Source: Paraconiothyrium sp. Pb-2020 (taxonomy: Eukaryota; Ascomycota; Dothideomycetes; Pleosporales; Didymosphaeriaceae). From it: a stretch of DNA of 64,000 bases. The stretch is taken from positions 1,178,001-1,242,000 of the forward strand of contig JAJUBI010000001.1 in the NCBI GenBank assembly GCA_022419385.1, written 5' to 3'. The position numbers and the translations under genes were made by a program. Below, in pieces: positions 1 through 9,767 of this stretch; position 1 is the stretch's first letter; each line of letters opens with the position of its first letter. Below the pieces are notes generated by a model. That model ran no database searches, was not told the origin of the DNA, and saw only the letters and a list, made by a program, of their open reading frames with translations.

Positions 1-490
1 GTGCCTCTTGAGTTTACCGAATCGGTATTTGGATCCTTCAGTCTTTCTGTCTACTTTCCTAGATGGACGAGGATGTGAGCTCAGCCAAGTGGTCTGCTGC
101 TCTGATCGGGAACAGTGAATGTAGAGGTAGTGGCGTGTTGACGGTTGGGTAGCAGCTTTATCGATAAGGGGGAACGGCTCCCTATCACGAGGTGGGCGGC
201 AAGCGCTCCCAAAAAATTAGCGGGGAAGCCTGCCGCATAAACTGCATAAAACGTTCGACCACCACGTGTGGTCAACCCTGGCGTAAACGACGACAAAACT
301 TGAAATTTGATCGCATGCTTGTATATACCAAGTTATTTTTCTTCAACACAAGCAGGACCTGCCCTCACAGTGAGCGAAGGCCAGACAAACCCTACTTTCG
401 AGCCGCAGGAATTGATCCACGTGTGGCGAGGTCGAGGCGTGAGCAGACTTTATTTTTTCCTTTTTGGAGAGAAGGTTCGGCAACCAGATC
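1..490. other. Upstream region of the kelch gene
   Basis: No convincing gene is visible in this stretch. The open frames on both strands are short and have no recognisable domain. It is probably the promoter and leader of the kelch gene starting at 491. A TATA-like TGTATATA lies near 311, about 180 bases before that start. Confidence 0.5.
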
Positions 491-2569
491 ATGGCAAAAG
501 ACAAGAAAAAGAAATCGGGCGACAAAGTCGCCGCAAAGGCAGCAAAGGCAGCGAAGCAAGAGAAGAAAGCCGGCAAGAAAGACAAGAAGCAAGCAACCAA
601 GAATAAGGATGTAGACTCAGATGCCGAATCGGTAGATCTCGATGAAGTCCTTGCACAATATGCAAAAGAGCAGGAACAATATCTCGCCATCACGGAAGTA
701 CCGTGCGACCCACCATCAGCGAGGACCTCAAGTCTGATAATAGGCAACCCAGCAAACGACAATGAGCTTTTCCTGTACGGCGGCGAATACTACAACGGTG
801 CCACTGTGAACTTCTACAGTGATCTGTACGTGTACAATATCAAGAAAGATCTTTGGAACAAGGTCACCTCGCCGAATTCGCCTCTTCCGCGTTCTGGACA
901 TGCGTGGTGCAGGGCCGCAAATACTAAAGACATTTACCTGTTCGGTGGAGAATTCAGTTCTCCAAAACAGGGAACGTTCTACCATTACAACGATTTCTGG
1001 AAACTGGACCCGCAAAGCCGCGAGTGGACGCGTATCGAGATCAAGGGCAAGGCTCAGAATCCGCCAGCTAGGAGCGGGCATCGTATGGTGGGTTTTAAAC
1101 AATACATAATCCTGTTTGGTGGTTTCCAGGATACGTCTGCTACCACAAAGTATCTCAATGACATCTGGATATACGATTGTGTAAACTTTGCCTGGCACAC
1201 GCCGAAATTGCAGTCAGCACGCGCTGTTCCTGATGCGCGTTCAAGCTTTACGTTGCTTCCACACGATCAGGGAGCGGTACTTTACGGAGGTTACTCTCGC
1301 GTTAGGACAGAGGCTAAGGGCAAGCAACAGCAACAGGTCAAAGGCAAGAAGCAACAAAGTGTTGGAGGAGGTGCGCGCATGGTCTTGAAGCCCAAAGTGC
1401 ATGAAGACACTTGGTTCATACGCATCATCCCTCCCCCAGCGGACCAGCCTTCGACCACGCTACCGACCGTGTCCTGGGAGCGCCGCAAGCGCCCTGCGAA
1501 TCCACCGAATCCGTCTCGTGCAGGCGCAACAATGGCATACCACAAAGGCCGTGGCATCATGTTTGGCGGTGTTCACGATGTCGAGGAGAGCGAGGAAGGT
1601 ATCGATTCTGAGTTTTTCAACCAACTCTTCGTATGGAACATCGACCGCAATCGGTACATGCCTCTCAATCTGCGTCGTCCCAAAGCAAATGCGAACAAAA
1701 AAGCCGCACAACAAGCCAACGTCAGCCGTCGCGATCGCGCGCGAGCCGACGAAGAGGAACTCCTCGCCAATCTCAAAGCTCTGGAAATGAAGGCGGGAGG
1801 CATCGCAGCACCCCATTCCGACGATGAGGAAGAACAAAAGGAGAAGGAGCAGGAGGAAGAAGAAGATACACGCCCTGAGAAGCCGCGTCTCTACGAGTTC
1901 CCGCACCCCCGCTTCAACGCTGCTCTAACCGTGCAGGGCGACACGCTCTACATATACGGCGGCACTTTCAAAAAAGGCGACCGCGAGTTTACATTTGACG
2001 AGCTCTGGTCGCTCAATCTGAACCATCTAGACGGCGTTATCGAGATCTTCAAGCGCGAGCTAGAAGACTGGCAAGGCAGCGAGGATGAAGCCGACTCGGA
2101 GGAAGACGAAGACGATGATGAAGACTCTGAGGAGGAAGAGGAAGAGGATGACGAAGAACAGACTGCCTCCACCCCCACAGCCCCGACCAGCATTACCGAC
2201 TCGCCCCTCGCTGTTCCTACCAAAGGCATGCCCGAAGAAGACATCGGCACGACGGAAGAAATCTCCGCGCTTACGGACACGCTGCCTCACCCGCGACCTT
2301 TTGAATCTCGTCGCGCGTTCTATGAGCGCACTTCTGAGGCGTGGCAGAATGTCATTCTGGACGAGATGAGCTATGGAGCTGCGGGTCAAACTAAGTCACC
2401 TAAGGAGATCAAGAAGGCGGCATTTGATCGGGCGGAAGAGAAATGGTGGGATTGCAGGGAGGAAATTCGCGCCTTGGAGGATGAGCAAGAGGCTGCGGGT
2501 ATCGGTGAGGTTGTCAGTCTGGCTGACAAAGAAGGTGGTGCAGGTGGTGGTGTCGGGAGGAGGCGGTAG
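491..2569 (+). CDS. Kelch-repeat protein, Kel3/KLHDC4 type
   Basis: A single uninterrupted frame of 692 residues. I chose the ATG at 491 because it opens directly on a lysine-rich segment (MAKDKKKKSGDK) typical of this family; the frame upstream has only non-ATG codons. Kelch blade motifs recur through the first two thirds (LFLYGGEYY, IYLFGGEF, IILFGGF, AVLYGGYS, IMFGGVHD, LYIYGGTF), enough for a beta-propeller. Two acidic runs of Glu/Asp follow, one near residues 440-465 and a longer one near 530-565. The last ~90 residues (ALTDTLPHPRPFESRRAFYE through the WWDCREEIRALE region) match the DUF4110 tail of the KLHDC4/yeast Kel3 group. Length fits that group (about 520-700). The family is conserved and probably cytosolic or nuclear, with no firmly assigned reaction. 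I see no reason to link it to the metabolite cluster. Confidence 0.9.
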   Translation: MAKDKKKKSGDKVAAKAAKAAKQEKKAGKKDKKQATKNKDVDSDAESVDLDEVLAQYAKEQEQYLAITEVPCDPPSARTSSLIIGNPANDNELFLYGGEYYNGATVNFYSDLYVYNIKKDLWNKVTSPNSPLPRSGHAWCRAANTKDIYLFGGEFSSPKQGTFYHYNDFWKLDPQSREWTRIEIKGKAQNPPARSGHRMVGFKQYIILFGGFQDTSATTKYLNDIWIYDCVNFAWHTPKLQSARAVPDARSSFTLLPHDQGAVLYGGYSRVRTEAKGKQQQQVKGKKQQSVGGGARMVLKPKVHEDTWFIRIIPPPADQPSTTLPTVSWERRKRPANPPNPSRAGATMAYHKGRGIMFGGVHDVEESEEGIDSEFFNQLFVWNIDRNRYMPLNLRRPKANANKKAAQQANVSRRDRARADEEELLANLKALEMKAGGIAAPHSDDEEEQKEKEQEEEEDTRPEKPRLYEFPHPRFNAALTVQGDTLYIYGGTFKKGDREFTFDELWSLNLNHLDGVIEIFKRELEDWQGSEDEADSEEDEDDDEDSEEEEEEDDEEQTASTPTAPTSITDSPLAVPTKGMPEEDIGTTEEISALTDTLPHPRPFESRRAFYERTSEAWQNVILDEMSYGAAGQTKSPKEIKKAAFDRAEEKWWDCREEIRALEDEQEAAGIGEVVSLADKEGGAGGGVGRRR

Positions 2570-3359
2570 ACGGTGTTAAAATTATCGGTACAAATGTGAC
2601 CTGAGGTTGTGGCCTACACAGTAGCATGTGTACTGTTGGACTGTTCAGTTTCCTCGCAAGTTATACACTGCGGAGTAATATCGGGGGCCCATTAGCCACA
2701 GCGGTCGACAATAAAATCCAATTAGTGTTTGCGCCAACATGAGAGATGGCTATACAGTAGCATGTTGCAACTTTGAACACGAAGTATGGTGTGAGTTACC
2801 CTACGCCATACTATTATATGCGTACACAGCTTCAGGCTTAACAAGAGATGTTCACTTTAGCGGGATTTGACGCTGAGTAGTTCAGTTGCTTATGTCGGCC
2901 ACTGTGAGCTCTGATCATCTAATAATACTCGGTGTCACTCCACGGTAGTTATACTAGTCCCAACCGAGGAGCGGATTCCAAATGATATGTTGGGAGTGTA
3001 CTTATATGGGAAGTCGAGGTCTACACCAGAGATCTACCTAGGTAGGCTTGTAAGAGAGATAGTCTACCTCGCACACTGCACCTTCTGCTGCCAAAGGCCC
3101 CATCAACGCATACTCGAACATAAGTCACGTCTTGGAAAGTGCTAGAGTGGAAACGGTGGTGTATCGGAAGCAGGTACCCACATAGTGGGCACGTAGTGGG
3201 GTACAGAGAGAAAACTCTTCTCCCATCGTCAACTTAGCGAAGTGGTCCCAACGTCCATTCCAGAGCCACTGTACTTTGTCATTCCATTAGGAGCATCATT
3301 GTATGGTATATGTAGCATCTTAGAGCAGTGTTTTACATCAATCACATGATCCCGTATAG
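2570..3359. other. Intergenic, no gene seen
   Basis: This stretch runs from the kelch stop to the tRNA pair. Both strands are broken by frequent stops and no domain or RNA structure was recognised. Confidence 0.5.
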
Positions 3360-3457
3360 GGTGAGATGGCCGAGTTGGTTATGGCGCCAGGTTAAGGTCC
3401 TCTTAACAGCATTTCCTGGTCACGAAAGTGGCGTGGGTTCGAGTCCCACTCTCATCA
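3360..3457 (+). tRNA. tRNA-Leu (anticodon AAG), with intron
   Basis: Class II tRNA fold. The acceptor stem GGTGAGA/TCTCATC (one G-U pair) is followed by a D arm starting GCCGAG. The anticodon stem is CCAGG/CCTGG with loop TTAAGG/T, giving anticodon AAG. A long variable arm CAC-GAAA-GTG and a T arm GTGGG-TTCGAGT-CCCAC complete it. A 16-base intron follows position 37 and contains CTTAA, which can pair with the anticodon loop, as usual for nuclear pre-tRNAs. The discriminator base is A. No T-run lies directly after the gene; the first is TTTT at about 3502, just before the next tRNA. Confidence 0.93.
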
Positions 3458-3507
3458 CAGTCGTCTGCTCGATCAGAGCGGGTTTCGGGAATTCTTCCAT
3501 CTTTTCA

Positions 3508-3584
3508 GCATCGGTGGTTTAGTGGTAAAATTAGCCGTTGCCATCAGTTTCGGCTAGCCCCGGGTTCGATTCCCGGCCGATGCA
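3508..3584 (+). tRNA. tRNA-Gly (anticodon GCC), with a 6-base intron
   Basis: The acceptor stem is GCATCGG/CCGATGC, the D arm contains TTTAGTGG, and the T arm is CCGGG-TTCGATT-CCCGG. The anticodon stem AGCCG/CGGCT encloses 13 bases instead of 7. Removing TCAGTT after position 37 leaves the standard loop TTGCCAT with anticodon GCC, so a 6-base intron is inferred. The gene starts 50 bases after tRNA-Leu. Confidence 0.92.
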
Positions 3585-3590
3585 TTTTTT
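3585..3590 (+). terminator. Pol III terminator (T6)
   Basis: A run of six T residues directly follows the discriminator base of tRNA-Gly, as expected for RNA polymerase III termination. It may also end a joint Leu-Gly transcript. Confidence 0.85.
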
Positions 3591-3746
3591 GGCCCTGTAG
3601 AGGATGTTCTGGTGGCCGGAGGGCGTGTCTACGGGTTGGTGTGAATCACGTGATGTGGACCAAGCCTGGACCCAGCTAGAAATCTGCAGTCAATTTCGAT
3701 AACGGACGAGAAGAAGCTAATCGTTTTTGGAATAAAAGCCTTTTGG

Positions 3747-3782
3747 TGCCTCTACACAACCTCTTGCCTCTACACAACCTCT
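3747..3782. repeat. Tandem duplication, 18 bases x2
   Basis: Two exact adjacent copies of TGCCTCTACACAACCTCT in the region after the tRNA pair. No function is evident. Confidence 0.9.
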
Positions 3783-4910
3783 TCAACACTTTCATGGCGA
3801 AGTTCCGATGTATAGCGATCATTTGTTCTCGAGCACGTCCAACAAGGTAGCCACAAATCGTTCACTGCAGCAAGCTGCGCCAACGTCAATCAAACACTCT
3901 AATACTGCTATTTTAGTGCTAACTATGGAAGATGCTTCTCGGCGTCATCTCCTTTTCATATGGTTCTCTCGTGTTGACATACCGGTCAGCGATATATGTA
4001 TGATGTAGCGTAGGTTAACTCACACGACAATAATGTTTTTGATAGCTGTAACACAATATTGCATGCAGGCCCCTCATGTTAGTGTGAGAATCAATTCAGA
4101 ATCATTCGTCGCCCGTTGTGATGTAAGCGACTTTGTTGATGCTATCCTGCCACTGTCCAACCTACCCACACAGCCATATCCATAGGATATACCCCCTCCG
4201 TGAATTATATCAAAGAACGGGAATGATGAAGTTGTATATTCTCGAAATCAAGTTCTGATTTGCGAAATTCTTACGAGGCTGTATGGTCATTGCTTTCTGT
4301 ACACAGGAGACCTGAATTACAAATACAACCAAAATGACAGAAGTACAACTCGAACGTAGAAGGAGAAGACCTGGAGATGTATGTTTTTGATATTTTAGTG
4401 ATCATTTGTAATATTTGGGAGGTGCAGGAGGTGCTTTCAGAGGGAGGAGTTGTAATCACGTAATAGTGCTAGACTTACAGTCTGCGTTCGGCGAAGACGT
4501 TTTCTACACGAGGCCGGTGTGGCATTTAAATAGGATCAATCAAGGAGTCTTCAGTGCTCGTCAGCTGGCATAGCATTTTCAACTGTAACCACGCTTACTA
4601 CTATTCTTACTACTATTGTACCTATTTGATCCTCTTGTTAATGTGGTCGTCTGTATTATTACTATCTCGCTTATAGATATTATAAGCTTGAGCTCGCTAT
4701 ACTAAGGAAGCCATGCTATAACATACATATAGTTGGGGGATAAACGACTATTAGCTGAGCCATGTCCATACGAATATGTTACCAGCACCTCCTGGTTACT
4801 AGTACTTTTCTGTAGCCAGTTTCACAGGGCTCTTTCATGTAAGTCTTCCCGGGGACATGGCAAGTGGAACAATGCTTCCCTTCGGTTCCTGCGTATTCTG
4901 CTTGAAGATG

Positions 4911-4932
4911 GTGTGTGTGTGTGTGTGTGTGT
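4911..4932. repeat. (GT)11 microsatellite
   Basis: Eleven perfect GT units, non-coding, about 100 bases beyond the stop codon of the minus-strand TPR gene. Confidence 0.95.
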
Positions 4933-5026
4933 ATTGGATAACATGCTAAGAAATCTATGGGATAGTACCGATATAGTACATGATATATAAACCGACAAGC
5001 TTCGAAAAGGCTCGGCAAGATATAGA

Positions 5027-8000
5027 TCAGAAAACTTCCGCCCTTACCTCGGGTGATTGCACCGAGTCATGTTTACGTTTCGAGTCCGATTTCGGAATCC
5101 ATGCATCCCTCAGATCTACAAGTGCCTTACTTAGTGTATCGTGTCCGGTTGCTGCTTTTGGGCCTTTCTCCACAACTCTGCTGAGCGCATCTGCTCCTAT
5201 TGCCCTTGTAGCTTTGCTCAATACGTCATTTCTACCCACTGCTTTCTGACTTTTCTCTGCAGCCTTCTGGAGATGGTTCCGAGCTTCCTCTCGATAATCA
5301 GCATCATTTGCCGCCAATGCTAGGTTGTGGAGACTTTCCACAAGCATATGCTCCTCTTGATCTGTCAGCTCCACTTGGGCATCTATATCGAGATACATCG
5401 ACTCCTGAATGTTCCTTGCTTTGCGAACAGAACGCTGGCTCCAATAAATAGAACCAAGATTGGTCTGTGTAGCCCATTTAAGGCTTCTGTTTGTGGGTGC
5501 GAGTATCTGTTCATCGGACATGATTTCCTCAAATAAAACTTTTGCCTGCTCCACAGACACCTTACTGGATTCCGTGTTGTCAGCAGTAGTGCTCGAATAT
5601 ACCTGAAGCAAATGGCCAAGGTCGTGCTTCAGATGCATGACCTCTTCAGAGCGGCAGTTCCAAGCTTGGGCCAGCTTCAGAAGCGCGCCACGTGCTGCGA
5701 TGGCTTCTAGGTGATGACCCAAGTCATTCACAATCTCGGCAAGGGTCCCGATGTCGACCAGAACACGGGCATGTGGTAGAATTCCTATTTTTGGGGTTTT
5801 GTCGTTCGCAATTGTTTCCAGGGTTTTGAAAACTACCCTTTCCAGTTCCTCAGATCCTCTGGCAGGAGCATTAGAGAACGAAAGTTGGAAGTAGACAACT
5901 TCCAACTGCAAGGTTCTTGCATCCTTTAACTGGCCTAGTTGATACAGCATAACTGCAAGGTCCCCACGTGCAGCAACAACGTCCACATGAGCGCGTCCAA
6001 GTAGTTGATCGAGACGGTCGACAATCGCTTGTTGATTCAGTATGGGAATACCCTCCCCGTTGTAGTAGCGTGTCAGATTCCATTCGAAATATGTGCGTAG
6101 AGTTAGTTGGTGATAATGTCCGAGTATCGCCTGCCTGGCTTCCAATGTCTCTCTGAAAATATTTCGAGACATTTCCAGCTGGTTAGCTTGACGATATGCC
6201 AAGGCTAAGGCGTGCATGCATTCGAGGTAAGCGAAGTTGCCCTGGTTAGATAGTGCGAAATCTTCTCTATAGCCGCGTATCTCCTCCAGAAGGTCAACAG
6301 CTACCTCAAAGTCGCCTCCGATCTTCCCCAATTCGCACAAGGCCGTGCATAGTGCTGCATCGCATAAGATAGAGTCAAGTGGACTGCTCCCATCGTTCGA
6401 GTGCTGTAGTCTTAAAGCTTCAAGTACCTGCATTGCAGACTTCCTAGGTGCGTATACCCCACTCCGTTTTGTATCGATTTGCATACGCTCGGAGGGTTGA
6501 TGTTGCAAAGCCCAGAAAACTATATCCCAACTGCATTGAGTGGCCTTGGCCAAGGCGCCTGAGCGATGGTAAGTCATCGCCATGTTCACTTTTGTCCTCA
6601 ATGTGCATGGATGCGCACTCCCAAAAGCAACATAAGCAATTTTTAGGGCTTTATCGTGGCATTGAACGGCCTGTTCGAATTCTCCACGTGCGGCGTAGAC
6701 AACAGCGAGTACATCTATGGCGCGTATGGTTTGCGTATGATTTTGGTCAAATCTCTCCTCGCTTGAAGCCACTAGTGCTTGCGCGGTATTACGAGCCTCC
6801 GTTAATCGCCCTTGAACCAGATATATTAATGCCTGTATGCCACGCGCTGCCAATGTTAATTGATGCAGTACTCCATAATTCGCGTGAAGTATACGTAGAA
6901 CTCCGTTGCAGCGCAGCTCCGCAGTCTGAATGTCTCCACTTTCGAGCAAGATTTCACAATGAAAGATATTGTTCTCGAGCGTTTCCAAATGACTTGGTCC
7001 GAATAGGCTGGCTGTTTCTTGTAGAAGCTTCGTGTGGTGAACTACCGCTTGCTTCCGGTGTCCGCCAAGCCAGAAGACACGAGACACGGTTGACCGGATC
7101 TTGTACAAGAATGCTAGATTCTGCCATGTCTCTTCCTCCAGCTTAAGAGATCCTAGAAGGTGATGATGGTCCCTCTTGGTCGGTATTTGCGATGACGCTA
7201 TCGTTTGGGCTCCATCATTGGTGTTTAGGGGAGGCCTTTGAACATCAATGCTAAGCCCTTCATCGGCTGAGCGAATACCATCGATCTCTTCAGCTGTCAT
7301 TCGCATCAACCTAACTAAAACGGGACTGTTGAGTGCCTCGTTGCTCTGATGAATCGCTTTTTCGAAATCTCCTTGTAGTGCGAATACAAGTGCTTCGAAG
7401 CATGAGATGATCCAGTAGTCTTGTTCCGCGTTAACGGCCCTTTGGATAACGGTAGCAGTAGCTTCGGCACTTCCTCCGCTAGACTTTGGAAAATCCATCT
7501 TTGCATTCCGTTTCGCTTCCAGGAAGCTATCCAGCGCTTTCCCGTGCGCTTCCATTGCGCAATACACCTGACCCAGCCATGAGTAAGCTTTTCGTAACCT
7601 TGATCGTCGCGCTGCAGATCCTACTATTGGTACGTCTTGTACGTCTTTGATTAGTGATTGTAAATCGCTTTCTGCCTTCTCTACGTTGCCTTCGTGAAAC
7701 TGGATAACTGCAAGGCCCATGCAAATAGAATGACGGATTTCTACCGACAGCAGTGGTTCAGTTCTCAGTATCTGCAAAGTATGTCGAGAATAGGGGACGT
7801 CGAGCCTGACCAGGATTGTCGTATACAGATGTTTTGCTCTTATGTGATCTCCCCGGTCTAGGTAATTTTGGGCAGCTTGCGCTGTTGCAGATAACGACAT
7901 AGGCTCTTCGATCTTTGTACTTTGCTTCTGACCAGCCGATGGCTTCTTTGTACAAAGACCGCTAGAAACCGCAGAAAGTTCTGTATCAGCTTTGTTGGAT

Positions 8001-9075
8001 GGAGCTTGAACTGCCGTATCAAATAAAGTATGCTGCAAGCCAGCCTTTGCTTTATTGTCAGTTGAAACCTGGAGTTCTGATTCCTGAACTTTGCCAAATT
8101 GATAAGTACGAACACCCCCGGGGGCACTTCATTTGACGTCATTCTCCGTGCCGAACTACGTTCTACGATAGCTTTGAGGCAATCAGTCAATTCCTGGGGC
8201 TTTACACCTGGTACCGGTGCGGAAAATCCTGCAGTTGATGGCGACGGTAAGGATATACCTAGTAGAGACTGTATTCTTTTCCTCAAGGATCGCTTTGTCT
8301 GTTGGAAACACTATCTCATATTAGCGTCCAAACTAGTAAAAGTTCAATAGAACGTACGTCTTCGATATGCAAGCGTACTCTTTCAACTTCCGGGTGAAAT
8401 CTTGCATTTCTCATTAACAAACTGAAGTCCTCCTCAGCTTTACTCAGGATGGCGGGATCAAGCGCTGTTGTTGAACGCCGATCTCTGGAAAGGGCTTGAT
8501 TATTATTTTTGATCCGGGTTTCCGGGCTCGGGACCTCCCACAGAATCACACCGATCACCTTGGTGAGCAACATTGTTTCATAGCGGCTATGACAAGCCAA
8601 AGTCCGTTGAATGACCCATCGCGCTACATCGTAACCGATGAAGATGAATCTTCGGTCTTGCTAAATGATCAAGTCAGTTTTATCCTGAGGTGCATCGGGG
8701 TGAAAAGAGTTTTCGTTGTTGAGATCCAAGTGGGCAAGTGGCGCGTTGTTGCCCCAACGCGGGCGCAGTTTGTACGTACATTAGCGTCGAACAGGCGCTT
8801 TGTGTGCTTTTGAATCTTCTTTACCAAAGCATCGAGCCCCTCTTCGCCCTGCTTCAACAGCTGAGATGTTGTGAAAGCGAAAATATGTATTGCAGCATGA
8901 GCTACCGGTCCCACATCAGGTAAGAAGCGGGGCAGCTGCGTTCGCCAAACTTGACTCCGTAGGTCCTTGTCATGTTTCAAACCGTGTGCAAAGATTATAC
9001 TACAACACGCTCAGTCATACAAGTGCTTGTAATCGCTTACGGGCTTACTGACTTCAGTCCGGATTGTTCGCTCAT
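5027..9075 (-). CDS. Large TPR-repeat protein
   Basis: Five exons are proposed: 9075-9049, 8965-8780, 8660-8358, 8298-8128 and 8083-5027, giving 1247 residues. Introns 1-3 have good signals (for example GTACGT donors, CTGAC and CTAAT branch sites) and all four junctions keep frame. The fourth intron is only 44 bases and is the weakest. The last exon carries many tetratricopeptide-like helical pairs of the kinesin-light-chain/TPR_10-12 kind (for example ALQGDFEKAIHQSNEAL, AARGEFEQAVQCHDKAL, AIDVLAVVYAARGEFEQAV). The N-terminal ~225 residues are mostly helical and I do not recognise them; no P-loop is visible, so it is not a complete NACHT/NB-ARC STAND protein. Such fungal TPR proteins usually act as protein-binding scaffolds. 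The gene is divergent from the neighbouring HET gene (693 bases between starts). The first exon of 9 residues is the least certain part. Confidence 0.75.
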
Positions 9076-9767
9076 CGGGACGAGGCTGAGAGTTTCAAAA
9101 CTCCAAAATCTTGAACCTCTATGTGTAGTCTTGAAGAAAGGATCAGTAAGACGTATAGGTCGTAATTTGGAACCAGCTTACTCTAGTCATCGTGGAAGAG
9201 TGCGCGAAAGCACTACCTAGGTTAGCAGAATGAAGGCAGTGAGAGTAGCAGCAGACATAGCGGAGGGAACAAATTAGTCTCGCAAGCTGCGGCTGAATAC
9301 GAGGTGGCATGCCCGCTCTGAGCATCCGGGCAACTATCAAATCAGCCCCGGCCATCAAGTGCTCCGTGGACTGACACGCGCCGGGTGGTAAGTAAGTGCA
9401 TCATGGCGCCTGCAAAAGAGAACACATCCTTGTCCGGGCCACCAGCTGTGCAATCAGCAGTCTCATATTATATGGTCCGTGCTCCCACCCATCCATCTCG
9501 CCTAGGAAGTCAACTGGACCATATTTTCCAGTGGTCATGCATGCAGCAGAGTACCTTTCCGTGGGGCCAGGAGGCAAGGCTGAGGATAATGTCCTGCGGC
9601 TTCGTAATGCGGCCCACAACCGGGCTGTCCAGCCTTCAAAAGCTGGCTATGCGGCCGCCGAGGCTGCGCATAGTGCCTTTGACCGCCCGTCCGCCTCTTC
9701 ACCGGTTGCTCGGCATTCCGGACCCAACCCTGAGTTTCATAGTGCCCCAACATATGCCTCAGTAACT

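Larger units (their letters stand above)
3591..5026. other. Intergenic, AT-rich, no gene seen
   Basis: This lies between the tRNA pair and the 3' end of the TPR gene. The longest frames have no ATG-led coding character. It holds the 18-base duplication and the GT microsatellite listed separately. Confidence 0.5.

Noticed and set aside
6448..7146. Plus-strand open frame of 232 codons inside the TPR gene
   Set aside because: It is antisense to the well-supported TPR frame and has no recognisable motif.
9396..9767. N-terminal extension of the HET protein
   Set aside because: The frame is open but starts on GTG and has no ATG with coding character before 9768; fungal nuclear genes start at ATG.
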